Of a stretch of 64,000 bases of DNA, positions 25,844 through 36,664 are shown one piece after another. Under the pieces are notes generated by a model. It searched no databases, was not told the origin of the DNA, and saw only the letters and a list, made by a program, of their open reading frames with translations. The DNA lies in the NCBI RefSeq assembly GCF_002284565.1, contig NZ_NPKI01000020.1, positions 90,656 to 154,655 on the forward strand. The letters are read 5' to 3'. The number at the start of each line of letters is the position of its first letter. Within the stretch, counting starts at the first letter, position 1. This stretch comes from Mesorhizobium mediterraneum (GTDB lineage Bacteria; Pseudomonadota; Alphaproteobacteria; Rhizobiales; Rhizobiaceae). The position numbers and the translations under genes were made by a program.

Positions 25844-26452
25844 TTACATCGGCCCCGGCACCATCTTGGTCGGCTGCTCCGGCATCGGAAACGCGTAATT
25901 TTCGCATTTCACGTCGGGGTTCGTCGGGCTGAACATTCCGAGCGGGTTGTCCTTGAACAGCCAGGCGTGAAGATCGTAATGATGGAACTCCGCCGGAATA
26001 AGCGGATAGTGCCCCTCCATCGGCCCCTGGAACGTCTGTCCAAAGAGTTTCGGCGGCTCTTTTGTGTCAGGCGTCAGCGGTACAAGCCATTCCACGGCCA
26101 CCAGGCGCAAGCCGCCGTCGACCGGCTCATAGATAAGGACATTGGGGCGCGTCGGATCTGGTGTCGGACTGACGCTCGCGACGTTGACGAAATGAATGCC
26201 CATCGCGCCCTTCGGGTAATCCATAGCCCCAGCCACTTTTTCGCCGCTGTAATAAACGCATCCGACCGTCGACAGATAGAGGTCGCGGATGGCGGCCTTG
26301 TAGTCTTCGTACTTGGTTAGCGATTCTTTGAGAGCATCGATCTCGGCCTTGTCGGGCTCGGCGGCCTGAGCTGCGGCCGCGGTCAGACAGCCGCCAACAA
26401 GGCCGATCAAAGCGAGAACACTGCGACGCCTGAAGTGAGTTGCTTTCGTCAT
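25844..26452 (-). CDS. Secreted protein of unknown function
   Basis: 202 residues. A signal sequence with a double-arginine start (HFRRRSVLALIGLVGGCL, then AAAAQAAEP) could use Tat or Sec. The mature part has HHYDLHAWLFKDNPLGMFSP near the C-terminus and single Cys residues near 64 and 180 that may pair. No catalytic motif is recognised. Similar exported proteins occur in rhizobia and burkholderias without assigned role. It stands alone, with 91 bp to the tRNA side and over 500 bp of gene-free DNA upstream. Confidence 0.82.
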   Translation of the reverse strand: MTKATHFRRRSVLALIGLVGGCLTAAAAQAAEPDKAEIDALKESLTKYEDYKAAIRDLYLSTVGCVYYSGEKVAGAMDYPKGAMGIHFVNVASVSPTPDPTRPNVLIYEPVDGGLRLVAVEWLVPLTPDTKEPPKLFGQTFQGPMEGHYPLIPAEFHHYDLHAWLFKDNPLGMFSPTNPDVKCENYAFPMPEQPTKMVPGPM

Positions 26453-27004
26453 GCATTCCTCCCAGTTTTTTTGTTGGCCGTGCAGACCGAGGCGGCAATG
26501 ATGCTGGTTGCGCAGCCGCGATTATCGCCGATGCTAATCCTTTCCGCTGGTTGGGAGAATTAACCCTCATGACCTAGGCCCTCAGCACAGTGGATTTGAC
26601 AGCTCGGGCCGATCGGCCGCGAACGTCCACAGTCCCGCTCTGCGGCGAATTTCAGGGGTAGATCGCAAACCTTTGAGATTGGCCGAAACACCCCTCTTCG
26701 TTTCCCAAGGCGGAGCAAGGAGCGAAGCGACGCGGCGCAGACCCTGGGATCCATGCCGCTACCTAGCGGCAGTGCTCCTGCGGACCAGAACCGAACGCTC
26801 CTCCACCCCGTTCCGGTCGTGTTGGAAGGGTAGCTCGCACGTTGCGGATACAAGCGCCGTCCCGAGCCGCTGCATTCTTCGGCTAAGGAAACGGCATGGA
26901 TCCTAGGGTCTGCGCGACGTCGCTTCGCTCCTGCTCCGCCCTGGGATGACGAAGGCATGGTGGCTCATAGCTAATCGCAAGCCTGGAGATTGGCGGCTGC
27001 AGGC
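26453..27004. other. 552-bp gene-free stretch carrying a large inverted repeat
   Basis: No convincing reading frame. The centre is taken by the palindromic element described at 26707-26942; the flanks show nothing beyond the expected promoter region of the secreted-protein gene next to 26453. Confidence 0.6.
26707..26942. repeat. MITE-like element with 50-bp terminal inverted repeats
   Basis: The left arm (26707-26758) and right arm (26892-26942) are reverse complements over about 50 bp with only a few mismatches and a one-base gap; both contain CATGGATCC(C/T)AGGGTCTGCGC and CGTCGCTTCGCTCC when read toward the outside. The 133-bp centre has no coding frame. Size and structure fit a non-autonomous miniature element or a large rhizobial intergenic palindrome. 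No target duplication is obvious. Confidence 0.75.
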
Positions 27005-28285
27005 CTACCGCCGGCCCAGCAAGCTCTTCATCCGGTTGCGCAGGATGCGCGCCATGTTGCGGGTTTCGCGGTAGAGGTGAAGCTGCGACGCCGCCTGGCG
27101 GGTGAGGCGGTCGGCGTCCGGCGTCAGGCCGATGACCAGAGTGCCGATCGGCCGGCGCTCCATCCATAGCCGGCTCATCACCGGATGGTCGGGCACGGCG
27201 CAGGAATCGGTCATCATGATGTTGGGATCGTCGAGATGCTGCCTGGTCACCTCGATCATCAGGAGCGTGCCCGGCGAATAGGCGGCGAGCGTCTCGTCAT
27301 AGGCCGTCTTCCAGGTGTAGGCGACGCCGGCCTCGACGAAGACGACCAGGCAAGCGATGGTGCGGCCGTCGAGCGTCAGCGAATGGATGCGGCACAGATC
27401 CTGTTCGGCCAGCCGGTGCACGGCTTCGCGGGCAAAGGCGGCACGGTAGCGGTCGATGGCCATGGCGGTACGCTCGCGGCCCTTCCAGCCGGCAGCCTCG
27501 AGCGTCAGGAAACGTTCGATGGCATGGCGGATCTCGTCGGGTCCGCGCGCCACGAGATGCTCCAGCTGGCCCAGATCAGCAAGGCGGCGCTTCAGGCGGC
27601 GGAACTCGCGATAGTGGTGCGAGCGCAGCGAGGCCTTCAGATACTCATCGCCGTCGAGCTCGCTTTCGAGCATCGGGCGTTCGGCCTTGCCGGTGGTGAC
27701 CAGCGTAAGGCCACGCGTCTCGGCGACCGTGGCCAGCAGGCTGGCCACCGGGCCGTCGAGCCGGATGTCGGGCAGGACAAAGACTTTCGGCAGCTTGAGG
27801 TGCGGCCGCGACAGCATCGAGAAGAAATCCTCGACGACGCCGACGGGATCGTCACGGTCGACCAGCGGCGTGCCGATCGGGCCGAACGGGCTCGACCATG
27901 TGCGCATGACCCGCACGCCGAGCGGCACCGCCGGCCGCTCCACCGAGAACGGCACCAGCAAGCGCAGCCGGTTGCGGTATTCGTCGCCGTCACGGATGAC
28001 CGCCAGCCGCACCTCGCGGTCTTCCAGCCTCGGCATGGCGGGCGCCAGGAAGCGCGGGTTAAAGAAGACGTTGGGCTCGATCGTGCGGGTGCAGAGGTAG
28101 TCGAGCTCCTCGACCAGATCGAAGCCGGCGGAGGCGGGGTAAATGGCCAGTTTGCGCTCGGGCCGGTCGTTGGCCAAGAGTTCGATATGGGCGGGATCGG
28201 CTTCGCGGGCCAGCCCCGCGAGGCCGATCACCATGGCGCTGGCCGGGCCGCCGCTGGTTTCCTCGAGCAACGGGACAGCGGCCAT
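27005..28285 (-). CDS. CelD/BcsL-like GNAT-family protein
   Basis: 426 residues. The C-terminal region has the split acetyltransferase fold of the CelD/FemAB-like group: HYREFRRLKRRLADLG, then AIERFLTLEAAGWKGR and VAYTWKTAYDETLAAYSPGT. In cellulose and exopolysaccharide clusters such proteins are thought to acylate the polymer or its precursor. Its ATG overlaps the flippase stop codon by one base (TGATG), so the pair is coupled, which supports a role in surface polysaccharide. The start at 28285 is fixed by that overlap. Confidence 0.85.
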   Translation of the reverse strand: MAAVPLLEETSGGPASAMVIGLAGLAREADPAHIELLANDRPERKLAIYPASAGFDLVEELDYLCTRTIEPNVFFNPRFLAPAMPRLEDREVRLAVIRDGDEYRNRLRLLVPFSVERPAVPLGVRVMRTWSSPFGPIGTPLVDRDDPVGVVEDFFSMLSRPHLKLPKVFVLPDIRLDGPVASLLATVAETRGLTLVTTGKAERPMLESELDGDEYLKASLRSHHYREFRRLKRRLADLGQLEHLVARGPDEIRHAIERFLTLEAAGWKGRERTAMAIDRYRAAFAREAVHRLAEQDLCRIHSLTLDGRTIACLVVFVEAGVAYTWKTAYDETLAAYSPGTLLMIEVTRQHLDDPNIMMTDSCAVPDHPVMSRLWMERRPIGTLVIGLTPDADRLTRQAASQLHLYRETRNMARILRNRMKSLLGRR

Positions 28286-29685
28286 CACGCGGCTCCTTCG
28301 GCGGCTACGAAAATGGCCATGACGATGCCGAGCTTGCGCCAGACCGTGAAAGACAGCGCGCCGGCCTCGAAGATCATGGCGAAGGCGGTGGCCATTGCCG
28401 CGCCCCACAGGCCGAAAAGCGGGATCAGCACCAAATTGAGACCGATGTTGAGGGCCAGCGTCATGGCGTACACGGCGGCGCAGATATTCTGGTTGCCGCT
28501 CATGGTGAGTAGGCTTTCGCAGGGGCCGACGGCGGCGCGGGCGACGACGCCGAACACCAGCAGGAACAACAGCGGATAGCCGGCGCTGAATTCAGGCCCG
28601 AACAAGCTCAGCATCGGCTCGCCAAGCACCAGCACCATCAGCGCCATGAACAGCGAAGGCCAGAAGGTCCAAGACACCGTTTCGCGGGCGAAGGCGGCGA
28701 GCTTTTCCGGCTCGCCATGGGTGAATTGCGCATAGCGCTGGGCGACGCCCGCCTTGACCGCGAAATAGACGAAATGCACCAGCGCCAGCGTCTTGACCGT
28801 GGCGAAATAGACGGCGACGTCGTTGGGGCTCATATAGGCGCCGACCATCAGCACGTCGGCATTGGTGAGCAGGAAGAAGAAGCCTTCAACCAGGAAGATC
28901 GGCAGCGACACGAGGAACCATTGCGCGAAATGCACTTTCCTCGGCCCGGCCGGGATATTCCTGTCCATGCGCGCCGTGACGCCGATGAGTTGACCGAGCG
29001 TGGTGGCGTAGGCGGCGGCAATCGAGGCGAAGATCGCGGTCCTGGCGTCGGGCGCAAAGCCCACCAGAAGCATCAGCGCCATGAGCGCCAGGATCAGCAC
29101 CGGCCGCACCAGATAGGTCGGCGCCAGCGCAAACAGCGCCCATGAGTTGGCCCGCGCCAGCCCCTGCAGCAGATCGGACATCGCGATCATCGGCATGCAG
29201 ATGAGGCCGAGGATGAACGGCACGACATAGTAGTTTTCGATGAAGGGCGAGAGCAGCCAGACGCCGAGCGCGCCGAGGCCGGCGATCGCCGTCGAGGCAA
29301 CCAGCACGAACAGGCGGCTGGTCAGCACGATGCCGCGCAGCTCGGCCAGCATGTTGCGCTCGCGATATTCGGGAATGAAGCGGATGACCGAGGTGTGGAA
29401 GCCGAGGCAGGCGACATTGCCGAGGATGACCATCGTCACCCAGACGAGGACGAAGATGCCGTATTCGAACGAGCCCATCCAGCGTGCCATCAGCACCTGG
29501 CTGACGAAGGCGATGACGGCGCTGACGATGCGGATGGAAAAGGCGATGAGCGACATGCGGCCGGCCTCGCCGCGCTCGTCGGCGGTGAACAGCACGGCGT
29601 CGATGCGGCCAAGCAGCGGCTTTACGCGCAGCGCAAGGCGCTGCGGCAGGAACCGCCCGGCTGTCGTCGCCGCGGAAAAGCGCAC
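28285..29685 (-). CDS. Polysaccharide flippase (Wzx/MVF-like)
   Basis: 466 residues with 12-14 membrane helices after a basic 40-residue N-terminus. AFSIRIVSAVIAFVSQVLMARWMGSFEYGIF is the typical first helix pair of the polysaccharide biosynthesis flippase family, and VGAYMSPNDVAVYFATVKTLALVHF the central repeat. It would move lipid-linked sugar units across the inner membrane. Only the CelD-like gene accompanies it; no glycosyltransferases or polymerase are adjacent, so the polymer is unknown. Confidence 0.9.
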   Translation of the reverse strand: MRFSAATTAGRFLPQRLALRVKPLLGRIDAVLFTADERGEAGRMSLIAFSIRIVSAVIAFVSQVLMARWMGSFEYGIFVLVWVTMVILGNVACLGFHTSVIRFIPEYRERNMLAELRGIVLTSRLFVLVASTAIAGLGALGVWLLSPFIENYYVVPFILGLICMPMIAMSDLLQGLARANSWALFALAPTYLVRPVLILALMALMLLVGFAPDARTAIFASIAAAYATTLGQLIGVTARMDRNIPAGPRKVHFAQWFLVSLPIFLVEGFFFLLTNADVLMVGAYMSPNDVAVYFATVKTLALVHFVYFAVKAGVAQRYAQFTHGEPEKLAAFARETVSWTFWPSLFMALMVLVLGEPMLSLFGPEFSAGYPLLFLLVFGVVARAAVGPCESLLTMSGNQNICAAVYAMTLALNIGLNLVLIPLFGLWGAAMATAFAMIFEAGALSFTVWRKLGIVMAIFVAAEGAA

Positions 29686-29967
29686 CCACTACTCTCCGTT
29701 TTCCGCTTCTTTTCAGCGTATGCGTCTAGCGAAGACAGATTAAGAAACGGTTGGGTTGGGTCGCGGCGCGCGGCGCGCATCAGTCATCCTTGCCATGTCC
29801 GTTTTGGCCCGCCCCTACTTCCACGACCAAGCCGCCGCATTTGAGCACGTAGAAGGCATATTTGCGGGCGTATTCACGCTCCTCTTTGCGCCGTTTGGCG
29901 GCGAGCCTTTGATGGACCAAATAGCCGTAATTTGCAGGCGCTGTAATCGCTTATAACGAAAAAGGCC

Positions 29968-30141
29968 TCAGCCCTTTTGGGCGCGGGGCTTTTTCTTTGT
30001 CTTCGGTGCTGTGGCACGTTTTGGCGTTTTCCATTCGTTCTGCGTCTTCTTCACCACGGCCTGTGGGTCTGGAATCGCGAACGCGGCCTTCAATGCCTGC
30101 TCTGTGGAAAGCGGTGATAACCATACCGTATTCGGCTTCAT
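29968..30141 (-). CDS. Short unknown protein (57 residues)
   Basis: A reading frame too short for most gene callers: it starts MKPNTVWLSPLSTEQALKAA and ends in a basic tail (KRATAPKTKKKPRAQKG). GGAATAG lies seven bases before the ATG, and composition is sensible. The strongly basic C-terminus could bind nucleic acid. It is divergent from the gene at 30243 with about 100 bp between. No family is recognised; it may be a remnant of a phage or plasmid gene. Confidence 0.45.
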   Translation of the reverse strand: MKPNTVWLSPLSTEQALKAAFAIPDPQAVVKKTQNEWKTPKRATAPKTKKKPRAQKG

Positions 30142-30242
30142 TGCACTCTATTCCTTACGTCAATTGACGCCGTTGCCATACACCCATGAACGGGCGTATA
30201 ACCGTGTAAAGCACGATTCGGACCCGTACCCCGGAGGATAAC

Positions 30243-30803
30243 ATGCCGACGACCGAGAATGCCGCCATCGCTTCGATGACTGCCCTTGTGGCCGAAATCG
30301 AAACCCGTCTGCTGAAAGATAGTCCCGACTACCGGGCTATGCTTGCGCTGAAAAAGGCCATCGCCGAGGTTTCTGGGCCAGTCATGCACTTGCGGCCCAC
30401 CACTGAGCGCGCCGTCGCCCCGGCGCCGCCCGTTGCTTATGCCAGTGGTCGGGTCCCTTCGCAGCCCGATGCGGTCGCGGAAGTGCTCGATCAGTACGGA
30501 CCGCTCCCGACCAGCGACATCCTGGCAATGGTTCTCGAGATGGGCGTTACTGTCGGCGGCACGGACAAGTTGATCAATCTGTCGTCGGCGATCTCGAAGT
30601 CCGGCAGATTCCGGTCCTTCCGCCTCAATGGCGTTCCGCACTGGTATTTCAAAGACCGCGAATTGCCGGTGGTTCGCACTATGCCGCCGACATGGGAGGC
30701 GATGGCAAACCAGAATCTCGGCGGAAAGACGGGCGTTGCCGCGCCCGCCGCCGAAGATAGCTCTAGTTCGGAAGGAGGTGAAAACGGCGATGCCGCCGCC
30801 TAA
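30243..30803 (+). CDS. Unknown protein with a predicted winged-helix segment
   Basis: 186 residues from an ATG with GGAGGA seven bases upstream. Residues about 1-45 look helical. Residues about 78-140 (AEVLDQYGPLPTSDILAMVL through FRLNGVPHWYF) have the helix-turn-helix-then-hairpin pattern of a HARE-HTH or related winged helix, with a final aromatic strand. The C-terminus is low-complexity Ala/Ser/Glu. DNA binding is inferred from pattern only. It sits 120 bp ahead of an anomalous tRNA, inside the island-like patch. Confidence 0.6.
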   Translation: MPTTENAAIASMTALVAEIETRLLKDSPDYRAMLALKKAIAEVSGPVMHLRPTTERAVAPAPPVAYASGRVPSQPDAVAEVLDQYGPLPTSDILAMVLEMGVTVGGTDKLINLSSAISKSGRFRSFRLNGVPHWYFKDRELPVVRTMPPTWEAMANQNLGGKTGVAAPAAEDSSSSEGGENGDAAA

Positions 30804-30864
30804 GAGTTGACCAGAGCGCCTCGAAAAATATCCGACTTGCGCATCTGGGTACCCGAGGGTCGGG

Positions 30865-30900
30865 GCGGACAAGTTGGGTGTGATGACCCTTCTTGTCCGC
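30865..30900 (+). promoter_or_regulatory. Strong hairpin just upstream of the anomalous tRNA
   Basis: GCGGACAAG (30865-30873) pairs perfectly with CTTGTCCGC (30892-30900); inside, GGGT pairs with ACCC across a TT/TT internal loop. Smaller self-complementary pieces flank it (ACCC-GA-GGGT at 30851-30860 and GGGTAAACCC at 30902-30911). It may terminate the upstream gene, process the tRNA precursor, or be an attachment-site remnant. Confidence 0.5.
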
Positions 30901-30923
30901 TGGGTAAACCCTTCTCCCTTTAT

Positions 30924-31026
30924 GGCCGAATGGTGAAATTGGTAAACACGCCGGGTTTGGAACTCGGTGAGCGGTCCCTGAGAAGACCATGCGCTCTTGC
31001 GGGTTCGAGGCCCGTTTCGGCCACCA
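30924..31026 (+). tRNA. Anomalous class II tRNA, leucine-like body with UGG (proline) anticodon
   Basis: A 103-nt cloverleaf with encoded CCA. The acceptor GGCCGAA pairs with TTCGGCC (31016-31022), A73 is the discriminator, the D-arm is GTG-AAATTGGTAAA-CAC as in tRNA-Leu, and the T-arm is GCGGG-TTCGAGG-CCCGT. The anticodon stem CCGGG/CTCGG encloses TTTGGAA, giving anticodon UGG at 30958-30960. The variable region is 31 nt with a GAGCG/CGCTC stem, far longer than the usual leucine arm. Class II form, A73 and Leu-type D-arm point to LeuRS charging, yet UGG reads proline codons; position 37 is A, not the G of proline tRNAs. It may be functional, cryptic or decayed. Confidence 0.7.
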
Positions 31027-31098
31027 CTCTTTTTACAACTATTTGATTTAGCGGTCAAATTTTTGCGCCAACTTCTGTAGTCAGAGTAAAATTTTGAT

Positions 31099-31827
31099 TC
31101 AGATCAAAGAGTTAGCGCCTTTGCGGTACATCATCCGCCGACCGAACGCGGTGCCGATCGCGCCTAAAGTGCGACTACCGTCCGAATCGCGCCGCGTGTG
31201 CCAGCGATAATCGAACTCACTCAAATAGCGGCCAAGGTGTTTGGCGCTGACTTGATGGAATGCGCCGAAGATCCCGCGCTTGAAAAGCGAATGGTACGAC
31301 TCGGCAAAACTGGTATGGATGAACCAACTCCGCACATATTCCTTGGAGTGGTCAACGCTGTGGTGCGAGTAGAAATGACCATTCAACTGCCGCCTACGAA
31401 CTTCTCGTCCAGCTCCACAACGCCCCGGTCCTTGCCGAGCATTGAGGCAAATGGTTCTTGCATCATGGCATACCGTACGCGACGGCAAACGAACCATGCG
31501 GCCTTGTAGGAAATGTCGAGTTCGCGCTTCAACTGGTTAGCGCTGACACCCTTCTTGGAAGAACACATAATGAATAACGCATATACCCATTTCCCTAGGG
31601 AAACATGGGAGCCTTCGAAGATGCTCTTGGTGGTCACACTGAACTTCTTGCGGCAGTCAGAGCATTTCCATTGACGCCGATCCGGGTTCGGCCCTTCAAC
31701 TCGTAAACTGTCCCATGGTCGCAATGGGCGCATGTTACGCCGGACGGCCAACGCAGATCGCGAATGAAATCACCGGCCTTGAGTTCGTCGGTGAGAAGCG
31801 GTGCCAAGTCTTTGATGGATTTTATTC
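31099..31827 (-). pseudogene. Decayed IS1595-family (ISXO2-like) transposase
   Basis: Three frames are needed to read it. The N-terminal part (near 31830-31690) gives DLAPLLTDELKAGDFIRDLR and the first zinc-ribbon half CAHCDH. A frameshift leads to KCSDCRKKFSVTTKSIFEGS and VVELDEKFVGG. A second break near 31390 drops directly to HFYSHHSVDHSKEYVRS and FAESYHSLFKRGIFGAFHQVS. Compared with the family, roughly 75-85 central residues that follow ELDE-YVGG are missing. No terminal inverted repeats were found. It cannot be active. Confidence 0.88.
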
Positions 31828-31921
31828 TGCAGATTACATAGCACGGTTATGGTCCACGCAAGGTTATAATCGCCCGTTTGGCCGTTGATTGTTCAATGTG
31901 AAGCCAAAGAAGAAACCCGCC

Positions 31922-32218
31922 CTACGGCTTGGTAGTTGGTTTGACTGTCGCCAGAGCCTTCCCAAATGCCCTAATGGCCTCGTCTGGTGCCCCCTGTATC
32001 ATTGCCTTCGCCAGAGCGGCGAAGCTGTCGGGTCTAATTTCAAGATCAAAATAGGCCGTGCCCCGTCCTACGGTTCGGCTGAAGGCAATGGTCACTCCGT
32101 AGCTGGCGTGGATAGTCGCCGCCGGTCCGGGCCAACTGCGCTTGCTGCGTTCTTCGTGGTGTCTCTGCCTGCTTATTAGGATTGTAATGCTGCCCTCCCT
32201 CACTTTTGAGGCCAGCAT
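31922..32218 (-). CDS. Unknown protein (98 residues)
   Basis: Starts MLASKVREGSITILISRQRH. The C-terminal half (GTAYFDLEIRPDSFAALAKA through EAIRAFGKALATV) has regular amphipathic character and looks coding. The basic, His/Arg-rich middle is unlike neighbouring chromosomal genes. No family or motif is recognised, and the ribosome site is weak. It lies in the island-like patch, convergent with nothing and 16 bp from the divergent gene at 32234. Confidence 0.5.
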   Translation of the reverse strand: MLASKVREGSITILISRQRHHEERSKRSWPGPAATIHASYGVTIAFSRTVGRGTAYFDLEIRPDSFAALAKAMIQGAPDEAIRAFGKALATVKPTTKP

Positions 32219-32233
32219 ATCACATGCTTTGGT

Positions 32234-32527
32234 TTGTCAAATATAATCGCCAATCAACTCGACCTTTTTGGCGCCGAAGAACAGTCCGAGCTGTTCGACG
32301 AAGATGCGCCGACCGTTTACTATCATGGCGATCCGGACCGGGTACACGCGCGATTGCACAGGCTTATCGCCGAGGCACGCGGCGCGGAAACGCTGCCTTG
32401 GGATCAGGACAGCACTCGGCTCTACCGCAAGATCGTGCCACAGATGGTGCTTTGGCTGCCGGAGGAAGAAGCCGCGCAGTTGAGGTTCGAGTTCGAGGCC
32501 GAATTGGAGCGGATGAAGGCGGCGTAG
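32234..32527 (+). CDS. Unknown protein (97 residues)
   Basis: Reads from a TTG at 32234: MSNIIANQLDLFGAEEQSEL, then EDAPTVYYHGDPDRVHARLHRL, ending in an acidic helix (EEEAAQLRFEFEAELERMKAA). The opening looks like a genuine N-terminus, but the TTG and weak ribosome site leave room for a truncated 5' end caused by island rearrangement. Similar short proteins of unknown role occur in rhizobia. It is followed closely by a palindromic repeat and then the secA 3' end. Confidence 0.6.
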   Translation: MSNIIANQLDLFGAEEQSELFDEDAPTVYYHGDPDRVHARLHRLIAEARGAETLPWDQDSTRLYRKIVPQMVLWLPEEEAAQLRFEFEAELERMKAA

Positions 32528-32574
32528 ACACGAATACGCCGGCGGGACAGCGCCCCCCTCCGCCCCTCCCGGCC

Positions 32575-32670
32575 ATCTCCCCCACAAGTGGGGAGATTGG
32601 CTAATCGTCGACGCCAGCGCTGCCCCTCATCCGCCCTTTGGGCACCTTCTCCCCGTGAACGGGGAGAAGG
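32575..32670. repeat. Palindromic repeat at the secA 3' end (family C, copy 1)
   Basis: Two related hairpins bound the element: TCTCCCC-CACAAGT-GGGGAGA near 32576-32600, and CCTTCTCCCCG-TGAA-CGGGGAGAAGG at 32645-32670, with CCCCTCATCCG between them. The second hairpin starts 12 bp after the secA stop on the minus strand and may act as its transcription end. It shares its design with the element at 36665-36818. Confidence 0.7.
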
Positions 32671-32681
32671 AAAGCTGCGCC

Positions 32682-35414
<2,733 letters not shown>

Positions 35415-35666
35415 TCAATGGCCCTTTCGATAGCATTCCAAGTCGTTGCGACGGGTGCCGGCCGGCCCCATCAAATCCACGTGAAACGCGGACAAACGCA
35501 AGTAGCGCCCGGAAAACGGTTCTGGACGCAAAGTCGTTGGACAGATAAGAGGGGGCTCAATCGATGTCAACGCCGCGCTCGCCCTGTCGACCGCGCCAAA
35601 TTCCGCCACAATCTGGCTGGTCTTGAAGCCATCCCGCTCTAGCTATCCCCCATTGGAGTTAATCGT

Positions 35667-36584
35667 ATGTCCTTATTGTTCCGCCGCGCGTCGCTCGCCA
35701 GCCTCGGCCTGGCATTCGGGCTGTCGGCCCTGTCGCTGTCGCCGCTGATGGCGCAGGACACCGCCCCCGCCCAACCGGCCGCCCCCGCCCAGCCGGCCGC
35801 GCCGGTCGATCCGAACGCCGTGGTCGCCACGATCAACGGCCAGACGCTGACCGAGGCAGACCTTGCGCTTGCCGAAGGCGAGCTGTCGCAGCAGTTCGCG
35901 CAGATGCCGCCCGAACAGCGCCGCGCGGCCGCGCTGTCGGCGGCGATCGAAATCAAGGTCATGGCAACCCAAGCGGTCACCACCGGCCTCGACAAGGATC
36001 CCGACTTCCAGCGCCGCATGGCGTTCCTGCAGCAGCGCGCCCTGCATGGCGAAATGGTCGAGAAGGATGTCGTCGACAAGGTCACGGATGCCGAGGTTCG
36101 CGCCCGCTACGACCAGGAAATCGCCAACACACCGCCGACCAACGAAGTGCATGCCCGTCACATCCTCGTGAAGACGAAGGAAGAGGCTGATGCGATCATC
36201 AAGCAGCTCGACGGCGGCGCCGATTTTCAGAAGCTCGCCAACGAGCACACCAGCGATCCGAGCGGCAAGACCAGCGGCGGCGATCTCGGCTGGTTCGGAC
36301 CCGGCCAGATGGTGCCGGAATTCGACAAGGCGGCCTCCGCGCTGGCGGTCGGCAAATACACCGAGCAGCCGGTGCAAACGCAGTTCGGCTGGCACGTCAT
36401 CAAGGTCGAGGACAAGCGGACCAAGCAGCCGCCGGCTTTCGACGCTGTCAAGGATCAGGCCCGTCAGGCGGTCATCCGCGACAAGTATATCGCGCTGGTC
36501 AAGACGCTGCGCGCCGACGCCAAAGTCGAGATTCCGGACGAAAAGCTGAAGAAGACGGTCGACGCGCTGGAAAACACCAAGTAG
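35667..36584 (+). CDS. Periplasmic parvulin-type peptidyl-prolyl isomerase
   Basis: 305 residues with a signal peptide (LGLAFGLSALSLSPLMAQD) and a repeated Pro/Ala linker (QPAAPAQPAAP). The rotamase domain lies at about 155-250 (VHARHILVKTKEEADAI, then GGDLGWFGPGQMVPEFDKA and QTQFGWHVIKVED), flanked by helical chaperone parts as in PpiC/PrsA-like proteins. It would help fold exported outer-membrane proteins, which fits divergence from secA. The precise subfamily is unclear. Confidence 0.92.
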   Translation: MSLLFRRASLASLGLAFGLSALSLSPLMAQDTAPAQPAAPAQPAAPVDPNAVVATINGQTLTEADLALAEGELSQQFAQMPPEQRRAAALSAAIEIKVMATQAVTTGLDKDPDFQRRMAFLQQRALHGEMVEKDVVDKVTDAEVRARYDQEIANTPPTNEVHARHILVKTKEEADAIIKQLDGGADFQKLANEHTSDPSGKTSGGDLGWFGPGQMVPEFDKAASALAVGKYTEQPVQTQFGWHVIKVEDKRTKQPPAFDAVKDQARQAVIRDKYIALVKTLRADAKVEIPDEKLKKTVDALENTK

Positions 36585-36664
36585 TCCAACGTGAGGCTAG
36601 GGTAAGCAGGGCCGTCGGTTTAGGGTTGAGTTGCCCGCCACCTTATGGGGCGTTGGCGTCAGGT

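Noticed and set aside
26560..26958. Open frame of 132 codons over the inverted repeat
   Set aside because: It is read through the repeat arms and palindromic sequence; no coding character outside the element.
30924..31026. Reading the odd tRNA as selenocysteine tRNA because of its length and long variable arm
   Set aside because: The acceptor stem is 7 bp, the anticodon is UGG rather than UCA, and no selenoprotein machinery lies nearby.
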